A DNA stretch of 64,000 bases from Heterodera schachtii (taxonomy: Eukaryota > Nematoda > Chromadorea > Rhabditida > Heteroderidae): NCBI GenBank assembly GCA_023374025.1, contig SIJG01000145.1, positions 1 to 64,000 on the forward strand, in the 5' to 3' direction. The notes beneath the pieces are model-generated. The model was given only the letters and a program-made list of their open reading frames with translations. It made no database searches and was not told where the DNA came from. This document shows positions 1 to 11,803 of the stretch, piece by piece; the first letter of the stretch is position 1, and every line of letters starts with the position of its first letter. Made by a program: the position numbers and the translations under genes.

Positions 1-167
1 AGATGATTTTCAATTTACTGTATAGAAATATTCGGGCACCAAAAAAAATTTTTTTTTTTTTTTTGCTCTTACCCCTTGAAATTTTATTTTCATTTTTTTT
101 CAATTTTTAAATTAGACACCCATTTTCGGGGTCCCCCAGTAGTATAGGAATGGGTCTGACATTGCCA

Positions 168-1815
168 AGGCTCTTTTCCTCAAACCTTACCAAATGCATG
201 TGGTGGCGCTCGTTGATTTTGAAAAAATCGGTCGCCGGCCGAACGGTGGAATCTTTTGCAAAAACATTGGGCAATCCCTGGGCGTGGGCAAGTCGGTTGA
301 GCCTGAAAAAAAATGTCAAAATAAAATTGCCATATGCCACACAAATAAATAGAGCAATTATCAATGAAATTTCAAATTGGGAGATTGGTCAACTATGGTG
401 AGGATTTTCGGTCACCTTTGAGTGACTTTTAAATCATTCATTCCATGATTTGTTTTTTCATTTAAATTTTTTATAAAATTCAATTTTTCTTCAAAAATTT
501 TCATGTGGAAATTGAAATAACGCATACAGTAATTCTTGAAAAATAGAGACAACTTTACCCTGAAATAAAAGCCTCTTTTGAAGAAATTTTCAAATTTTTT
601 TTTAAATCTTACATTTTTTATACAAATTTTTTTTTTGGTTTATTTCTTTATTTTAAAAATTTCTTAAAGGGTTTTTCAGGAATATTTTTTTTATCTATAT
701 AATTATTTTTTTGTTTGTCTTAAGTTTGAAAAAAAAATTTAACACCGACCGTCGCGTCGCGTCCAATCGGCGGTGGCCAACGATTTGTCCAGCCAAACGC
801 CGCACGCCTCGTAGACCAACGAGCGCAGGTTGCGGCGACAGCCGCCGCTGGTGTCCACCAATGGTTCGGCACGGGAAATGCCGAGCTGACCGCTCGCTTC
901 TGGGCACCATGGCACACCTAAAAAGGGCAAAATGCAAAAAAATTATAACTTAGGAAATTCCAAAAAAAAAAAAATAATTCTTAGGAAATTTCTTAGTTAA
1001 AAAATTTCAAGATAAAAAAAAATTTTGAAAAACTTTTCAGCATTTTTTTTTTGAAGAACTTCTAAGTTTTACAAAAAAAAAATTCTTTAAATTTTCTTAC
1101 TAAAAAAATATCTTAAGGAATATTCTGTAAATTTTCAAGAAAATTGTTAGCTGCTGTAAAATGTCGTCAAACTTCCAAATTCATCAACACAATCTTACGG
1201 AGAAATTTAATTTTTTTTTGTAAGATTTTTCCAAAAAAAAATCAAAAAAATGGCTGGCCATTCATTATATAACAAAAAAAAAAAATACTTGCAAAAATGT
1301 TTCCACCCACCTTTTTGATGCGTTTGTCAAAAAAAACAGTGACCAAAATTGTCGCGCACTTCATCCACCAAAACGTCCACCAAATTGTCAGTGTCTTCGG
1401 TGGAAATTTGCAACAAGCAAATGCACTGCTCACGGGGATGGCCAACATGGACAAAACAAGTCAATCTGACGAAAGTGGCGGAAAATGCAGAGAAATGTTT
1501 GAAAAACAAATTTGCAGTTTGTGGCCATATAATTTTTAAAACTGATTTTCAGCAATCAAAATCACAAATACAGTTTTTGAACTTAATTAAGAATCAAGAA
1601 GGGGGAGGAGTTTGAATTTCGATTTTTTTTTTGAATTCCACAAAAATTATACCAAATTTGTGGGTCTAAATTTAGGCAAAAAATGGAAAATTTTCCCAAA
1701 ATGGGGCCCATTTTTTGATAATTTTTTTTTGTAATCGTTTGGTGTCAACTCACTCAAAATCGAACGCAAATTCGTCGACGCTGCACAAGTTTTTCGCAAG
1801 CCAAAAAAGGTCCTT
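168..1815 (-). CDS. RNase D/Rrp6-like DEDD 3'-5' exonuclease (partial gene)
   Basis: I read at least four exons on the minus strand: about 1754-1814, 1345-1471, 740-925 and 168-313. The first ends in an FxFDFE-type exonuclease I motif (D-x-E). The second continues with CICLLQIST-EDTDNLVDVL, which resembles the strand after ExoI in Rrp6 and RNase D (ITCLMQIST). The third carries NLRSLVYEACGVWLDKS followed by ADW, the conserved 'L..L....g..LDKs...sDW' block of RNase D exonucleases. The fourth starts after a ttttttttcag acceptor and ends at a gtaagg donor. Such enzymes trim RNA 3' ends; in nematodes the family includes exosome-associated and small-RNA factors such as MUT-7, but I cannot assign an orthologue. 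Exon borders are approximate, both ends of the gene are open, and the 3' part probably lies beyond the left edge. Confidence 0.55.
410..545. repeat. Dispersed repeat, second copy at 27360-27495
   Basis: About 135 bp beginning near 'gtgacttttaaa' and ending at 'cgcatac.gtaattcttgaaaa' recurs at 27360-27495 in the same orientation with small differences. It lies between exons of the exonuclease gene, so it is intronic here. The family is unknown. Confidence 0.6.
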
Positions 1816-1899
1816 GATGTTGCCAATTTAAAAGTGTGGTACGCAAAAGGGAAAAATGAATGGGCAAAGGGTCCTGAAATGGCAAAAAATGTGTGTGTG

Positions 1900-4090
1900 C
1901 TTTATAAATGAGACAGCGGGGGACAGGAAGAAACACTATTCAATTCATTCAATTTCAAAAAATTAAAAAAAAAATTCAACGGGAGTTGGTGGAGAGACGG
2001 AAAAATTTAATTGTGGAAAGACATATTTTTTTAGCAGATTTCCACCAGAAATTGGTAATTTTTAGGTTTTGGAAAAATTTCAAGATTTTTTTTTGAAAAT
2101 TTTGGTAAGGTAAGTATGGAGGGACTAAATCCTTAAATTTCAAAAAAAGTAATGGCCAAAAAATTTAAAATTTTTTTCCAAACATTTAGCCTAAATCTTT
2201 AAATTCACAATCAATATAAAAAAAATTGAACTAAAAAATTAAGCAAAATTGCCAAAAGAAAAAAAACGAGGGGGGGGGGAGGACGGATTGGAAAAAAAAA
2301 TTCGTGGCGAGATAGCAATATTTTTTGAGGATAATGGTAAGAAACAAATATTGCGAAAAAAAACCTTAACAATTTAAAAGCTTGAAATTCCAATTTGAAA
2401 GCGGAAATAAAAAACAAATTAAACTGTGTTCAGGGGAAAAACCCATATTAATTGATATAGAGAAAGCACTGAAATTTTTCACTTTGGTAAGGGAACCAAT
2501 TAAAAATTGGTCAAATATGCCAAGCCCGTAGCCAGGAAAAATTATTCGGAGGGAGGAACCGAAAAAAACCGGAAAAATAGTTCAAAAAACGGTGCCAGAT
2601 TTTAGTAAAAGCCTACAAAAATGCCAATCTTAGATTTTATAACTGGAAAATCGGGCACTTCCTCCCTCTCCGCTCACAAAAGCAGTGCTCTGTCGGCACA
2701 GAGTTGTCGCTAGCGGTGCCGTCCTTCTTCCTCTTCAGCTGTTGCAGCTGCTGATTGTGCATCCAAATTGCTATTTGTGCACTTTTGTAGTTGAAGAAAA
2801 AGTGAGAAACAATGTGATGAAATTAAATTGTTGTCCATAGTAATAAAGCAGAGGATAATGGTGAGAAACAAATATTGCGAAAAAAAACCTTAACAATTTA
2901 AAAGATTAAAATTCAAATTCGAAAGCGGAAATAAAAACAAATTAAACTGTGTTCTGGGGAAAAACCCATATTAATTGCCCAAAGCTCGTTCAATATTATA
3001 TATTTTGGGCATAAAAGATAAAGCAACCATTTCCGGTAATAGTAAAGTTTAAAATCATTTTTTTATCAGTAAAAAATGAATTTTATTATCAAAAACGGTA
3101 TTTTGATCAGCTAACTGAAACAACAAAACTCGTATTTTTTGAAATCGTATTTAAAAATTAAAAAAAAAATAAATAATTACTTACTTCAAAATATTTTTAT
3201 CACAAAACGAAAAACTTTTACCTGATTATAAAACGGATTTTTAACATTTAATAAAACAAAGTTTAAATTCACGAAAACATAAACTTGGGATCATTATCAT
3301 AGAATCCCTGCGTATCTAGACATTTTGAATAATGAAATTTAACTTTAACTGTGATTAAAATTTTTAAAAAAAAGACTAATTATAAATTGAATAAAATGAA
3401 TGGATTTAAAATTATTTTATTTAATCTTTTTTTGTTACCAACAATTGTAAATTAAATATGTCTTTGTTATTTTAAAAATATCTTTTAAATGTCTTTCTTG
3501 TAATTTTTGTCGTTCAAATTTTCCTTAAAAAGTCAAAAAAAACATTAAAAGTATAAAATTTATAAAAATGGTTTTTTTAATAGATTATGTTATTAAAAAC
3601 TGAACAATTAATTATGCATCAAAACAGATCTTTCAAAAAATTTTATTTATTTAATAAACAATTTAAAATTATCTTTATTAAAATTCCTTTTAACTTAAAA
3701 CGCATGTTTTTAATTTCCCAATAAAAACAAATTTGTTTGCCTATATAAAAAAATGGTTTAGCACATTTTCATTCATTTGTTTCTTTGCAATGTTCCGTCA
3801 TTTGTAAATGTTTTCCCTTGGTTTGTCAAAAAATGTTTAGCGTGCACTCATTGTTTTTCAATTGAAGATGAAAAAACAAATGAAAAAACACAAATGCAAA
3901 TGTTTATTCATTTGTTTCTGCAAAGGAACAATTGAAAAATACAAGTACGTGTGTTTTTCCATTTGTTTCTTTGTAAAAACATGCGCATTTGCACTTTTTC
4001 ATTTGTTTGTCTATATAAACCAATGGTTTAGCGCATATTCATTCATTCATTCATTCATATCCTTACCGAAACCCCTTTGTTTCTTTGCAC
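1900..4090. repeat. AT-rich non-coding DNA with a 130-bp direct duplication
   Basis: I see no convincing coding sequence. Segment 2326-2455 is repeated in the same orientation at 2852-2980 (starts 'gaggataatggt', ends 'cccatattaatt') with a few substitutions; about 525 bp separate the starts. From about 3000 the DNA is extremely AT-rich. The phrase 'ctatataaa' followed by ATGGTTTAGCGCAT and ATTCATT occurs near 3745 and 4012 and again near 24820, so this block and 24.2-25.2 kb belong to one repeat family. Confidence 0.5.
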
Positions 4091-4093
4091 TAA

Positions 4094-4400
4094 CTAATGT
4101 TTGCTTCCCTAAACCATGTTTTTTTCATTTTTTACTTTGCAGCAAAACATGTTTGCTCCACAAAAACATGTATTTTCAGTTTTAACTTTGCAGCAAAACA
4201 TGTTTGCTCCCCCAAAACATGTTTTTTTCATTTTTTTACTTTGCAGCAAAACATGTTTGCTCCCTCAAAACATGTTTTTTTCATTTTTCACTTTGCAGCA
4301 AAACATGTTTGCTCCCCAAAAACATGTTTTTTTTAATTTTTCACTTTGCAGAAAAACATGTTTGCTCACTAAACATGCATGTTTGCTCCCCAAAAAAAGT
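4094..4400. repeat. Tandem array, about 60-bp unit with acatgtttgctcc
   Basis: Five or so head-to-tail units, each containing 'ctttgcagcaaaacatg', 'tttgctcc', 'aaaacatg' and a T-rich stretch, become progressively less regular toward 4400. The repeats give short open frames on the plus strand that I do not regard as genes. Confidence 0.75.
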
Positions 4401-4459
4401 ATTTTTTCATTTCATTTTTAAAAATAAAATATTTTTATGCCCCTAACATTTATTTTTTA

Positions 4460-4700
4460 TTTTTTTTTTCAATGAACAATCTTTTTTCCCTTCCTTTCCT
4501 TTTGTTTTTCCTTTCTCAACAACAAATGTTTCCCTTCCTTTTGTTGTGTTTTTTCATTTTCTTTCCCAACAACAAATATTTTCCCTTCCTTCCCTTTTGT
4601 TTTTCCATTTTCTTTCCAAACATTAAATATTTTCCCTTCCTTTACTTGTGTTTTTTCATTTAATTTCCTAACAACAAATGTTTTCACTCCCTAAAATTGT
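4460..4700. repeat. Tandem array, about 55-bp unit with caacaacaaat
   Basis: Four imperfect units, each with 'cccttcctt', 'tgttttttcattttctttc' and 'caacaacaaat', follow the first array directly. Low complexity; no coding interpretation. Confidence 0.7.
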
Positions 4701-4843
4701 TTTTTTCTTTTTAATGAACAAATATTTTATCACTAAAAATTTTTACTTTATTTTTTTTTCAAAAACATTTTTACCATTAGGAAGCAACAATCCGGGGTGA
4801 TGCCAAAGGCTGACTGGTGAGCTTAGCAACAAAAAAATAAAAA

Positions 4844-4935
4844 AAAAATACGAGTGCCGTACTGATGAGGCCCGCTCGTATTTTCTTAATTCAAACCGTG
4901 TCTACGGCTTTGAAGGGCCGAAACATTTGCATATT
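4844..4935 (+). ncRNA. Hammerhead-ribozyme-like motif, copy A
   Basis: The segment contains CTGATGA, then GGCCC and GGGCC that can pair as helix II across a long loop, then GAAAC. This is the exact order of the conserved hammerhead core. The nucleotides before CTGA (GCCGTA) are complementary to TACGGC in the loop, and TACGAG upstream pairs with CTCGTA downstream. Copy B at 8661-8760 keeps the core and changes the outer stem to CTATGAG/CTCATAG, a compensatory change. A complete helix III with a cleavage triplet is only weakly visible, so this is a structured RNA motif with hammerhead features, not a proven ribozyme. Confidence 0.4.
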
Positions 4936-4939
4936 TGGT

Positions 4940-5835
4940 TGACGCGGTAGTAAACCCCTATAGGATATTTGATACGCTTTTTCGAATATCCTGGGGGCCA
5001 TCCTGGAAAACCGTGGAGTCCTGCCTGGTACTGGGTTTTCTTCCCAGTTGGGTGGGCGTGGGCGTTCGCTTTCCACTGGTCCTTTTGCGCTGGTATCCAG
5101 GGCTGTGCGGCCTGGAAGGTTGGAACCAAGTTCCTTCCTGAGCCCGCCGGGTGTCACAGCGATCTGAAGGACCAGCCAGATAGTCGGTCTGGTGTGGACG
5201 GTGGCCCTTCATCCCTGCGCTTGGGGATGAAGGTGAGCTTGCTACCTAGCAGCGGGGGTGGCGGTTCCTAGCCGTAATGTGTCCTGCCTTCGGGCTGCAT
5301 TCGTACAGCGAGAGAATAACCGGGACTGGCTGGCCCGGAGGACCGTGAGTCACTGAGCAGTGTCGAACGCGCAGCTGCTCAAACTTAACACCCCGGATTA
5401 AAATCCGCGTAGACGGAACTCATATGTGCTGTGGGCGTTGGCACAAGTGCCTTATGAAGGGAGTAATTACCCAACATAAGGAGGCCTACACCAAACATTG
5501 CACTTTTGGATGGTAGTGCCACACACTTTGAGTTCCATGAGCGGTTCCATAATCGCTTGCTATGATGGTCACAGGTGGCGGGCATGCCCTCCCATCCGTT
5601 GGCCTTGGGTCGGCGGGTAGAAAATGCGTAAAGGCGGCTGCCTAGCGCGTTTTTGGCCCTCCAAAAATGGCCCAAACCATCGGCTAGGAGAGGGGTCATG
5701 CCCGATTTTTTTTTGGTGCACATGGTTTTCGTCCATTTTCCACCACAAACCTCCTCGCGGTGTGTGCTGGGAATCCCGGTGCCATTGGCACGGATTGCGA
5801 ACCCTTTTTTTAGAAAAAAGGGATGTGGTTCGTAA
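4940..5835. other. GC-rich segment of unknown origin, probably transposon-derived
   Basis: Base composition changes sharply to GC-rich. Several inverted repeats are visible, for example 'ccttcatccc' against 'ggggatgaagg' near 5210-5230 and 'gagcag' against 'ctgctc' near 5355-5380. No long reading frame with recognisable domains exists on either strand. It lies between hammerhead-like copy A and the satellite, and could be the untranslated part of a retroelement or the 5' part of a non-autonomous element. Confidence 0.35.
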
Positions 5836-5839
5836 AATA

Positions 5840-8615
5840 AATGGCATTTGAAGGTGCCATTGGGTTAAGTGAAATGCCATTGAGTGAAGTGAAGTGCCAT
5901 TGGGTTAAGTGAAATGCCATTGAGTGAAGTGAGGTGCCATTGAGTGAAATGAAGTGCCATTGAGTGAAGTGAAGTGCCATTGAGTGAAATGAAGTGCCAT
6001 TGAGTGAAAAAGTGCCATTGACTGAAGTGAAGTGCCATTGGGTGGAATTAAGTGCCATTGAGTGGAATGAAGTGCCATTGAGTGAAGTGAAGTGCCATTG
6101 ACCGAAGTGAAGTGCCGCCATTGACTGAAGCGAAGTGCCATTGGGTGAAGTGAAGTGCCATTGAGTGAAATGAAGTGCCATTGAGTGAAGTGAAGTGCCA
6201 TTGAGTGAAATGAAGTGCCATTGAGTGAAGTGAAGTGCCATTGAGTGAAATAAAGTGCTATTGACTGAAATGAAATGCCATTGACCGAAGTGAAGTGCCA
6301 TTGACTGAAGCGAAGTGCCATTGGGTGAATTGAAGTGCCATTGAGTGAAGTGAAGTGCCATTGAGTGAAGTGAAGTGCCATTGAGTGAAATGAAGTGCCA
6401 TTGAGTGAAATGAAGTGCCATTGAGTGAAATAAAGTGCCATTGAGTGAAATGAAGTGCCATTGAGTGAAGTGAAGTGCCATTGGGTGAAATGAAGTGCCA
6501 TTGAGTGAAAGTGAAGTGCCATTGGGTGGAATGAAGTGCCATTGAGTGAAATAAAGTGCCATTGGGTGAAGTGAAGTGCCATTGAGTGAAATAAAGTGCC
6601 ATTGAGTGAAATGAAGTGCCATGAGTGAAATAAAGTGCTATTGACTGAAATGAAATGCCATTGAATGAAATGAAGTGTCATTGAGTGAAATGAAGTGCCA
6701 TTGAGTGAAATAAAGTGCCATGAGTGAAATGAGTGCCCATTGAGTGAAATGAAGTGCCATTGAGTGAAATGAAGTGCCATTGAGTGAAGTGAGGTGCCAT
6801 TGAGTGAAGTGAGGTGCCATTGAGTGAAGTGATGTGCCATTGAGTGAAATGAAGTGCCATTGAGTGAAATAAGTGCCATTGAGTGAAATGAAGTGCCATT
6901 GAGTGAAATGAAGTGCCATTGAGTGAAATGAAGTGCCATTGACCGAAGTGAAGTGCCATTGACTGAAGCGAAGTGCCATTGGGTGAATTGAAGTGCCATT
7001 GAGTGAAGTGAAGTGCCATTGAGTGAAGTGACGTGCCATTGGGTGGAATGAAGTGCCATTGAGTGAAATAAAGTGCTATTGACTGAAGTGAAATGCCATT
7101 GAGTGAAGTGAAGTGCCATTGAGTGAAATGAAGTGCCATTGGGTGAAATGAGGTGCCATTGACTGAAGCGAAGTGCCATTAAGTGAAGTGAAGTGCCATT
7201 GAGTGAAATGAAGTGCCATTGACCGAAGTGAAGTGCCATTGACTGAAGCGAAGTGCCATTGGGTGAATTGAAGTGCCATTGAGTGAAGTGAAGTGCCATT
7301 GAGTGAAGTGACGTGCCATTGGATGGAATGAAGTGCCATTGAGTGAAATAAAGTGCTATTGACTGAAGTGAAATGCCATTGAATGAAATGAAGTGTCATT
7401 GAGTGAAGTGAAGTGCCATTGGTGGAATGAAGTGCCATTGAGTGAAATAAAGTGCTATTGACTGAAGTGAAATGCCATTGAATGAAATGAAGTGTCATTG
7501 AGTGAAGTGAAGTGCCATTGGGTGAAATGAAGTGCCATTGAGTGAAGTGAAGTGCCATTGGGTGAAGTGAAGTGCCATTGAGTGAAGTGACGTGCCATTG
7601 GGTGGAATGAAGTGCCATTGAGTGAAATAAAGTGCTATTGACTGAAGTGAAATGCCATTGAATGAAATGAAGTGTCATTGAATGAAGTGAGATGCCATTG
7701 AGTGAATTGAAGTGCCATTGGGTAAAGTGAAGTGCCATTGAGTGAAGAGAAGTGCCATTGAGTGAAATGAAGTGCCATTGAGTGAAACGAAGTGCCATTG
7801 AGTGAAGAGAAGTGCCAGAAGTGCCATTGAGTGAAGTAAGGTGCCATTGAGTGAAGCGAAGTGCCATTGGGTGAAATGAAATACCATTGAATGAAGTGAT
7901 GTGCCATTGAGTGAAAGGAAGTGCCAGTGACTGAATTGAAGTGCCATTGAATGAAGTGAGGTGCCATTGACTGAATTGAAGTGCCATTGAATGAAGTGAG
8001 GTGCCATTGACTGAATTTAAGTGCCATTGACTGAATTGAAGTGCCATTGAGTGAAAGGAAGTGCCATTGACTGAATTGAAGCGCCATTGGGTGAATTGAA
8101 GTGCCATTGGGTGAATTGAAGTGCCATTGACTGAAATGAACTGCCATTGAGTGAAGTGAAGAAGTGCCATTGAGTGAAGTGAAGTGCCATTGAGTGAAGT
8201 GAGGTGCCATTGAGTGAAGTGATGTGCCATTGAGTAAAGTGAAGTGCCACTGAGTGAAATGAACTGCCATTGAGTGAAATGAAGTGCCATTGTAGAAAGA
8301 GAAGTGCCCTTGAGTGAAGTGAAATGCCATTGAATGAAGTGATGTGCCAGTGAGTGAAATGAAGTGCCATTGTACAAAAAGAAGTGCCATTGAGTGAAGT
8401 GAAATGCCATTGAATGAAGTGATGTGCCAGTGAGTGAAATGAAGTGCCATTGAGTGAAATGAAGTGCCATTGAATGAAGTGATGTGCCAGTGAGTGAAAT
8501 GAAGTGCCATTGAGTGAAATGAAGTGCCATTGAATGAAGTGATGTGCCAGTGAGTGAAATGAAGTGCCATTGAGTGAAATGAAGTGCCATTGAATGAAAT
8601 GAAGTGACATTGAGG
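5840..8615. repeat. 20-bp minisatellite (gaagtgccattgagtgaaRt), about 138 units
   Basis: An almost uninterrupted head-to-tail array of a 20-bp unit; the copy number is array length divided by unit length. Variant positions recur in higher-order patterns: accgaag, actgaagcg and gggtgaatt units repeat in the same order near 6100, 6290, 6950 and 7225. The reverse complement has no stop in any frame because three 20-nt units make 20 codons, so overlapping frames of up to about 500 codons (MALHFTQWHF-type) exist on the minus strand. They are a by-product of the unit length and I do not annotate them as genes. A stray related stretch lies at 26335-26385. Confidence 0.95.
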
Positions 8616-8660
8616 AATTACCTCTGACTTTAAAGATTGACAAATTCAAATCGCTCCAAT

Positions 8661-8760
8661 AAATCTATGAGTGCCGTACTGACGAGGCCGCTCATAGAAT
8701 AAATTATCAAACCGTGTATACGGCTTGATGGGCCGAAACACACCTTTCAGGTTGTGGTAA
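8661..8760 (+). ncRNA. Hammerhead-ribozyme-like motif, copy B
   Basis: CTGACGA, helix II GGCC/GGCC and GAAAC are preserved relative to copy A at 4844-4935, with the permitted change at the variable core position. Outer stem CTATGAG pairs with CTCATAG. After GAAAC an imperfect hairpin ACACACC/GGTTGTGGT followed by GTA could be helix III with a cleavage triplet. The downstream words ggtaaacgctacg and ctcaagg (8756-8779) recur inverted at 25471-25494. The motif sits about 130 bp upstream of the first Helitron ORF. Confidence 0.4.
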
Positions 8761-8892
8761 ACGCTACGATAACTCAAGGGTTCCAATTAATTATTATTGC
8801 GTGCCATCAACGCGCAGCATAATTAATTTAATATTTTTATGGACAATATATTAATGTTTCCCTTCCCATTTAGATAGTGCTCTACAATCATT

Positions 8893-9267
8893 ATGCCATC
8901 AAAACAGCGAAAGAAGCGAGATGCAAAACGTGAAACGTATTTATCAAACATTCAAAGCGATAATGCAGATGACAACAGGATTATTGACGAAAATGATCAA
9001 TCAAAATCAATTTATCACAATTCTCAGCATTATCAATGTCAGACACTCAACTTCCTTAGCAAGTTTTTCACAAATGACGTCTGCACAACGAACGGAGGTC
9101 GTCCTCAAAAAAGAACATTCTTGAGTCATTGCAACGAAACGCCCAAAAGGGTCGGAGGAAGACCAAAAAAAGAAAGGCAGGACCGGGCCGCGGTCATCGA
9201 AGTCGCTCAACTTCGATCCAAAATTCTCTGCACCTGTTTCGGATCAGTCATCTTTGCAACAAAATGA
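8893..9267 (+). CDS. Helitron N-terminal ORF with two AT-hooks
   Basis: This 124-codon frame begins MPSKQRKKRDAKRE, a basic start common in Helitron proteins, and contains NGGRPQKR (about residue 67) and VGGRPKKER (about residue 87), both matching the GRP core of AT-hook minor-groove binding motifs. It stops 110 bp before the recognisable Ulp1 domain. It may be the first exon or the N-terminal part of the Helitron polyprotein separated by decay. A DNA-binding role is inferred from the AT-hooks only. Confidence 0.55.
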   Translation: MPSKQRKKRDAKRETYLSNIQSDNADDNRIIDENDQSKSIYHNSQHYQCQTLNFLSKFFTNDVCTTNGGRPQKRTFLSHCNETPKRVGGRPKKERQDRAAVIEVAQLRSKILCTCFGSVIFATK

Positions 9268-9380
9268 ACAAATGCCTCTCACTGACTCGAATTCTGAACC
9301 ACTATCTATCACAGAAGGACCACTAATGTCAACGTGATGGACATGTTGCACAGCCAGAGCTTTTTGCAAGCCGACATGAA

Positions 9381-11803
9381 CTATTGAATTTGTGGAATAA
9401 TGAAAATGAAATGTGCGACGACCGTGTCATTTATGCCTACCTGCGTTATCTGGCAAGCATAAACAATAATAAACGGATTGTTGTTGTTGCGCCATTTTTA
9501 CACCGATCCAAATGTACACTATGGCCCTGGAGCAATCAATTTGGAGCTTAATGATCACTGCTACAACCACACAGCAGACTATGATGTCCTGCTCGTGCCT
9601 GTCGTCTTTCCTGGACATTTTACGCTCACGATATTTGACCGTTCCAACCGAGAACAATTGCTTTGTTGGTTTATTGATTCATTACCGCCTGTTCAAAATA
9701 TGACCGCTGATTTTAACAATCGTCTGAATGATAGCAGATTTCCTGGATTTGACCAAAACCGAGTCAATCTCTTGACCCAAATTATTTGCCAATTGACTCC
9801 AGACCTTGAGCCATCTGCCTTTGAAATTCAAATTGTTCCGCCAAATGAATACACATGCCAATTAGATGGAATTAATTGTGGTTTTTTTACAATTTTGTAC
9901 GCTGAATCTTATTTGATGAACAACCGCAGCTTTTTTCTGCCAAACCTTGACATCAATACTGAGAGGAAAAGAATTATCTCACAACTTGCGAAGTTACTTC
10001 TATCAGACACAGTTGAATACATTCCGAGGAATACAAATGGACAACAAAATCTTGGACAAAGAAACAATTTTTTAGAAGGCGCACAAATACCACTTCAAAG
10101 ATGTTCTACACCCATCATGGAATCTCATTTTAATAGCCGGGATTCATCAATCAGTGTATTATCAGCTTCTCGACGTTCTTCACGTATAGCGAGCCGCCAA
10201 CCAAGTCGAGGATCTTCTGTTATTGATGAATCAACAACAATTTCAATCAATCCATTGACTCAACGCTGTTATCAAAAACACAAAGGACTTCCTTGCGCTG
10301 ATGTTCGAGCTAAGCATTATCAGCCGTATTATGACTCTGGAAATCTCGGTGACAAAAAATGTGATTTTTGCAAGGCATTGCTCTTAAACAGTGAAGCCAC
10401 AGCAAAACATGGGAAGACTTCTTCAGCAATTTGCTGCAATTTTGGAAAAATCTGCTTGCCAAAACTCAGCGATCCGCCTGCTGAATTATCTGCTCTTTCT
10501 ACTGAAAACTCAGCAGAAGCAAAAGAATTTCGGAAGAATCAAAATGCCTACAATTCATTGCTTGCATTTGCGTCTGTTTCTGTTGGATACAAAGAAAACT
10601 CGCTGGGTGGCGATGTGTGTTTCATGCTGAATGGGTTGTTCGTGCGTCGGATCAGTTCGCTTTATTCGGGACAAATGGCACCAAATTTCGCGCAATTGTT
10701 TGTGTTAGACCCTGAACAGGCACTGGAACACCGAAAAAAGAACACGCGATATGGTGGCGACCGCGTCAACTCAAATACTCTGAAAAAATTGGATGCAATA
10801 CTACGTCAACACCATCCACTGGCAAATCAACTCATGAATTTTCATCAACAATACCAATCAAAGCTAGCAGAGGGTGGTCCGGACGCCGTACATAACTTTC
10901 GTCTTACACTTCTTGAGGCAAGAATGGCACCAACTGGAATACGCGACCCAAATTTGCACCCACGACAGACCAATCTTCCGACAGAAAGCACTTTATTTGC
11001 TGTATGGACAGAATCGAACAACCCACCAATGGAAAGAGGCATTTGGATAACTACAGGACAAGGCGAACTTCAGCAATTTCCACCATATCATCCGTCAACT
11101 GACACATTGTGTTATCCATTGGTTTTTCCAAGTGGAGACGACGGATATCACAAAAACCTGTATAAAAGCACTTTGCATATCGAGGAGCGGCACGACGAAC
11201 AAAGAGAACGAGAAACACTTTTAGATATTGATGTTGACGTTGAATCTAATTATGAATCAACAAACGACACGGAAAGCCAGTCAGACCGGACCAGCTTGGC
11301 TTCGCACGAAAGCGATGGAGAAGGAACGCCTTGCAGAAAAATGTCTTTAAGAGAATATGTTCGATATCGCTTGGCAATCCGGGTTGACGAAACGTATCAT
11401 CACATTTGGATCGCTGCCGGTGGACTCAGCCAAAAAATTGTGTTGGATTATGCTGCCAGAATTGATGCAGATGTAGCCGAGTATCTTCGTCGTCCTGAAT
11501 TTGACCTTCGTGGCACTATGCCAGAGCACTTGCTTCGATGGTTCGCACGCAATGCAGGTCTCACCTCGCCGGAAGAAATAGGTTCAATTGTTTTGTTCCG
11601 AAAAACCCAACCAGGCACACTTGCCTACTTCCAAAATAAATACTATGATGCTACCACTATAATGGCACGCATCAGAAAACCTGATCGAGCTTGCTTCATG
11701 CTCACGTGGACTTGTAACCCACGTTGGCCTGAAATCAAGCGGAACTTTTTGCGTGCCGACCAAAAAATGGTAGACCGCTTTGACATTCTCTGCCGGGTCT
11801 ACT
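9381..11803 (+). pseudogene. Helitron polyprotein part 1: Ulp1-like protease and Helitron-like N domain
   Basis: The reading frame starts with ENEMCDDRVIYAYLRYLA, the substrate-proximal helix of Ulp1/C48 cysteine proteases, then shifts frame near 9492 and continues for 775 codons. Catalytic elements are visible: His in FPGHFTLTIFD, Asp in WFIDSLPP, and Cys in QLDGINCGFF. Further on, DVCFMLNGLFVRR to FAQLFVLDPEQALEHR resembles the Helitron-like N region, and ACFMLTWTCNPRWPEI is the conserved 'TFTCNPKWPEI' block preceding the Rep motif. The frame ends at a TGA just after DRFDILCRVY, where a one-base shift leads into the Rep segment. A Ulp1 domain is less common in Helitrons than OTU or endonuclease domains. 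Confidence 0.85.

Noticed and set aside
4844..4935. Firm annotation as a self-cleaving hammerhead
   Set aside because: Core nucleotides fit, but helix III and the cleavage triplet are not convincingly conserved between the two copies, so only a candidate call is made.
5810..8649. Very long minus-strand open frames (up to about 500 codons) rich in MALHFTQWHF-like repeats
   Set aside because: They follow automatically from a 20-bp unit without stops in its reverse complement; all three frames are open and none has a start context or unique sequence.
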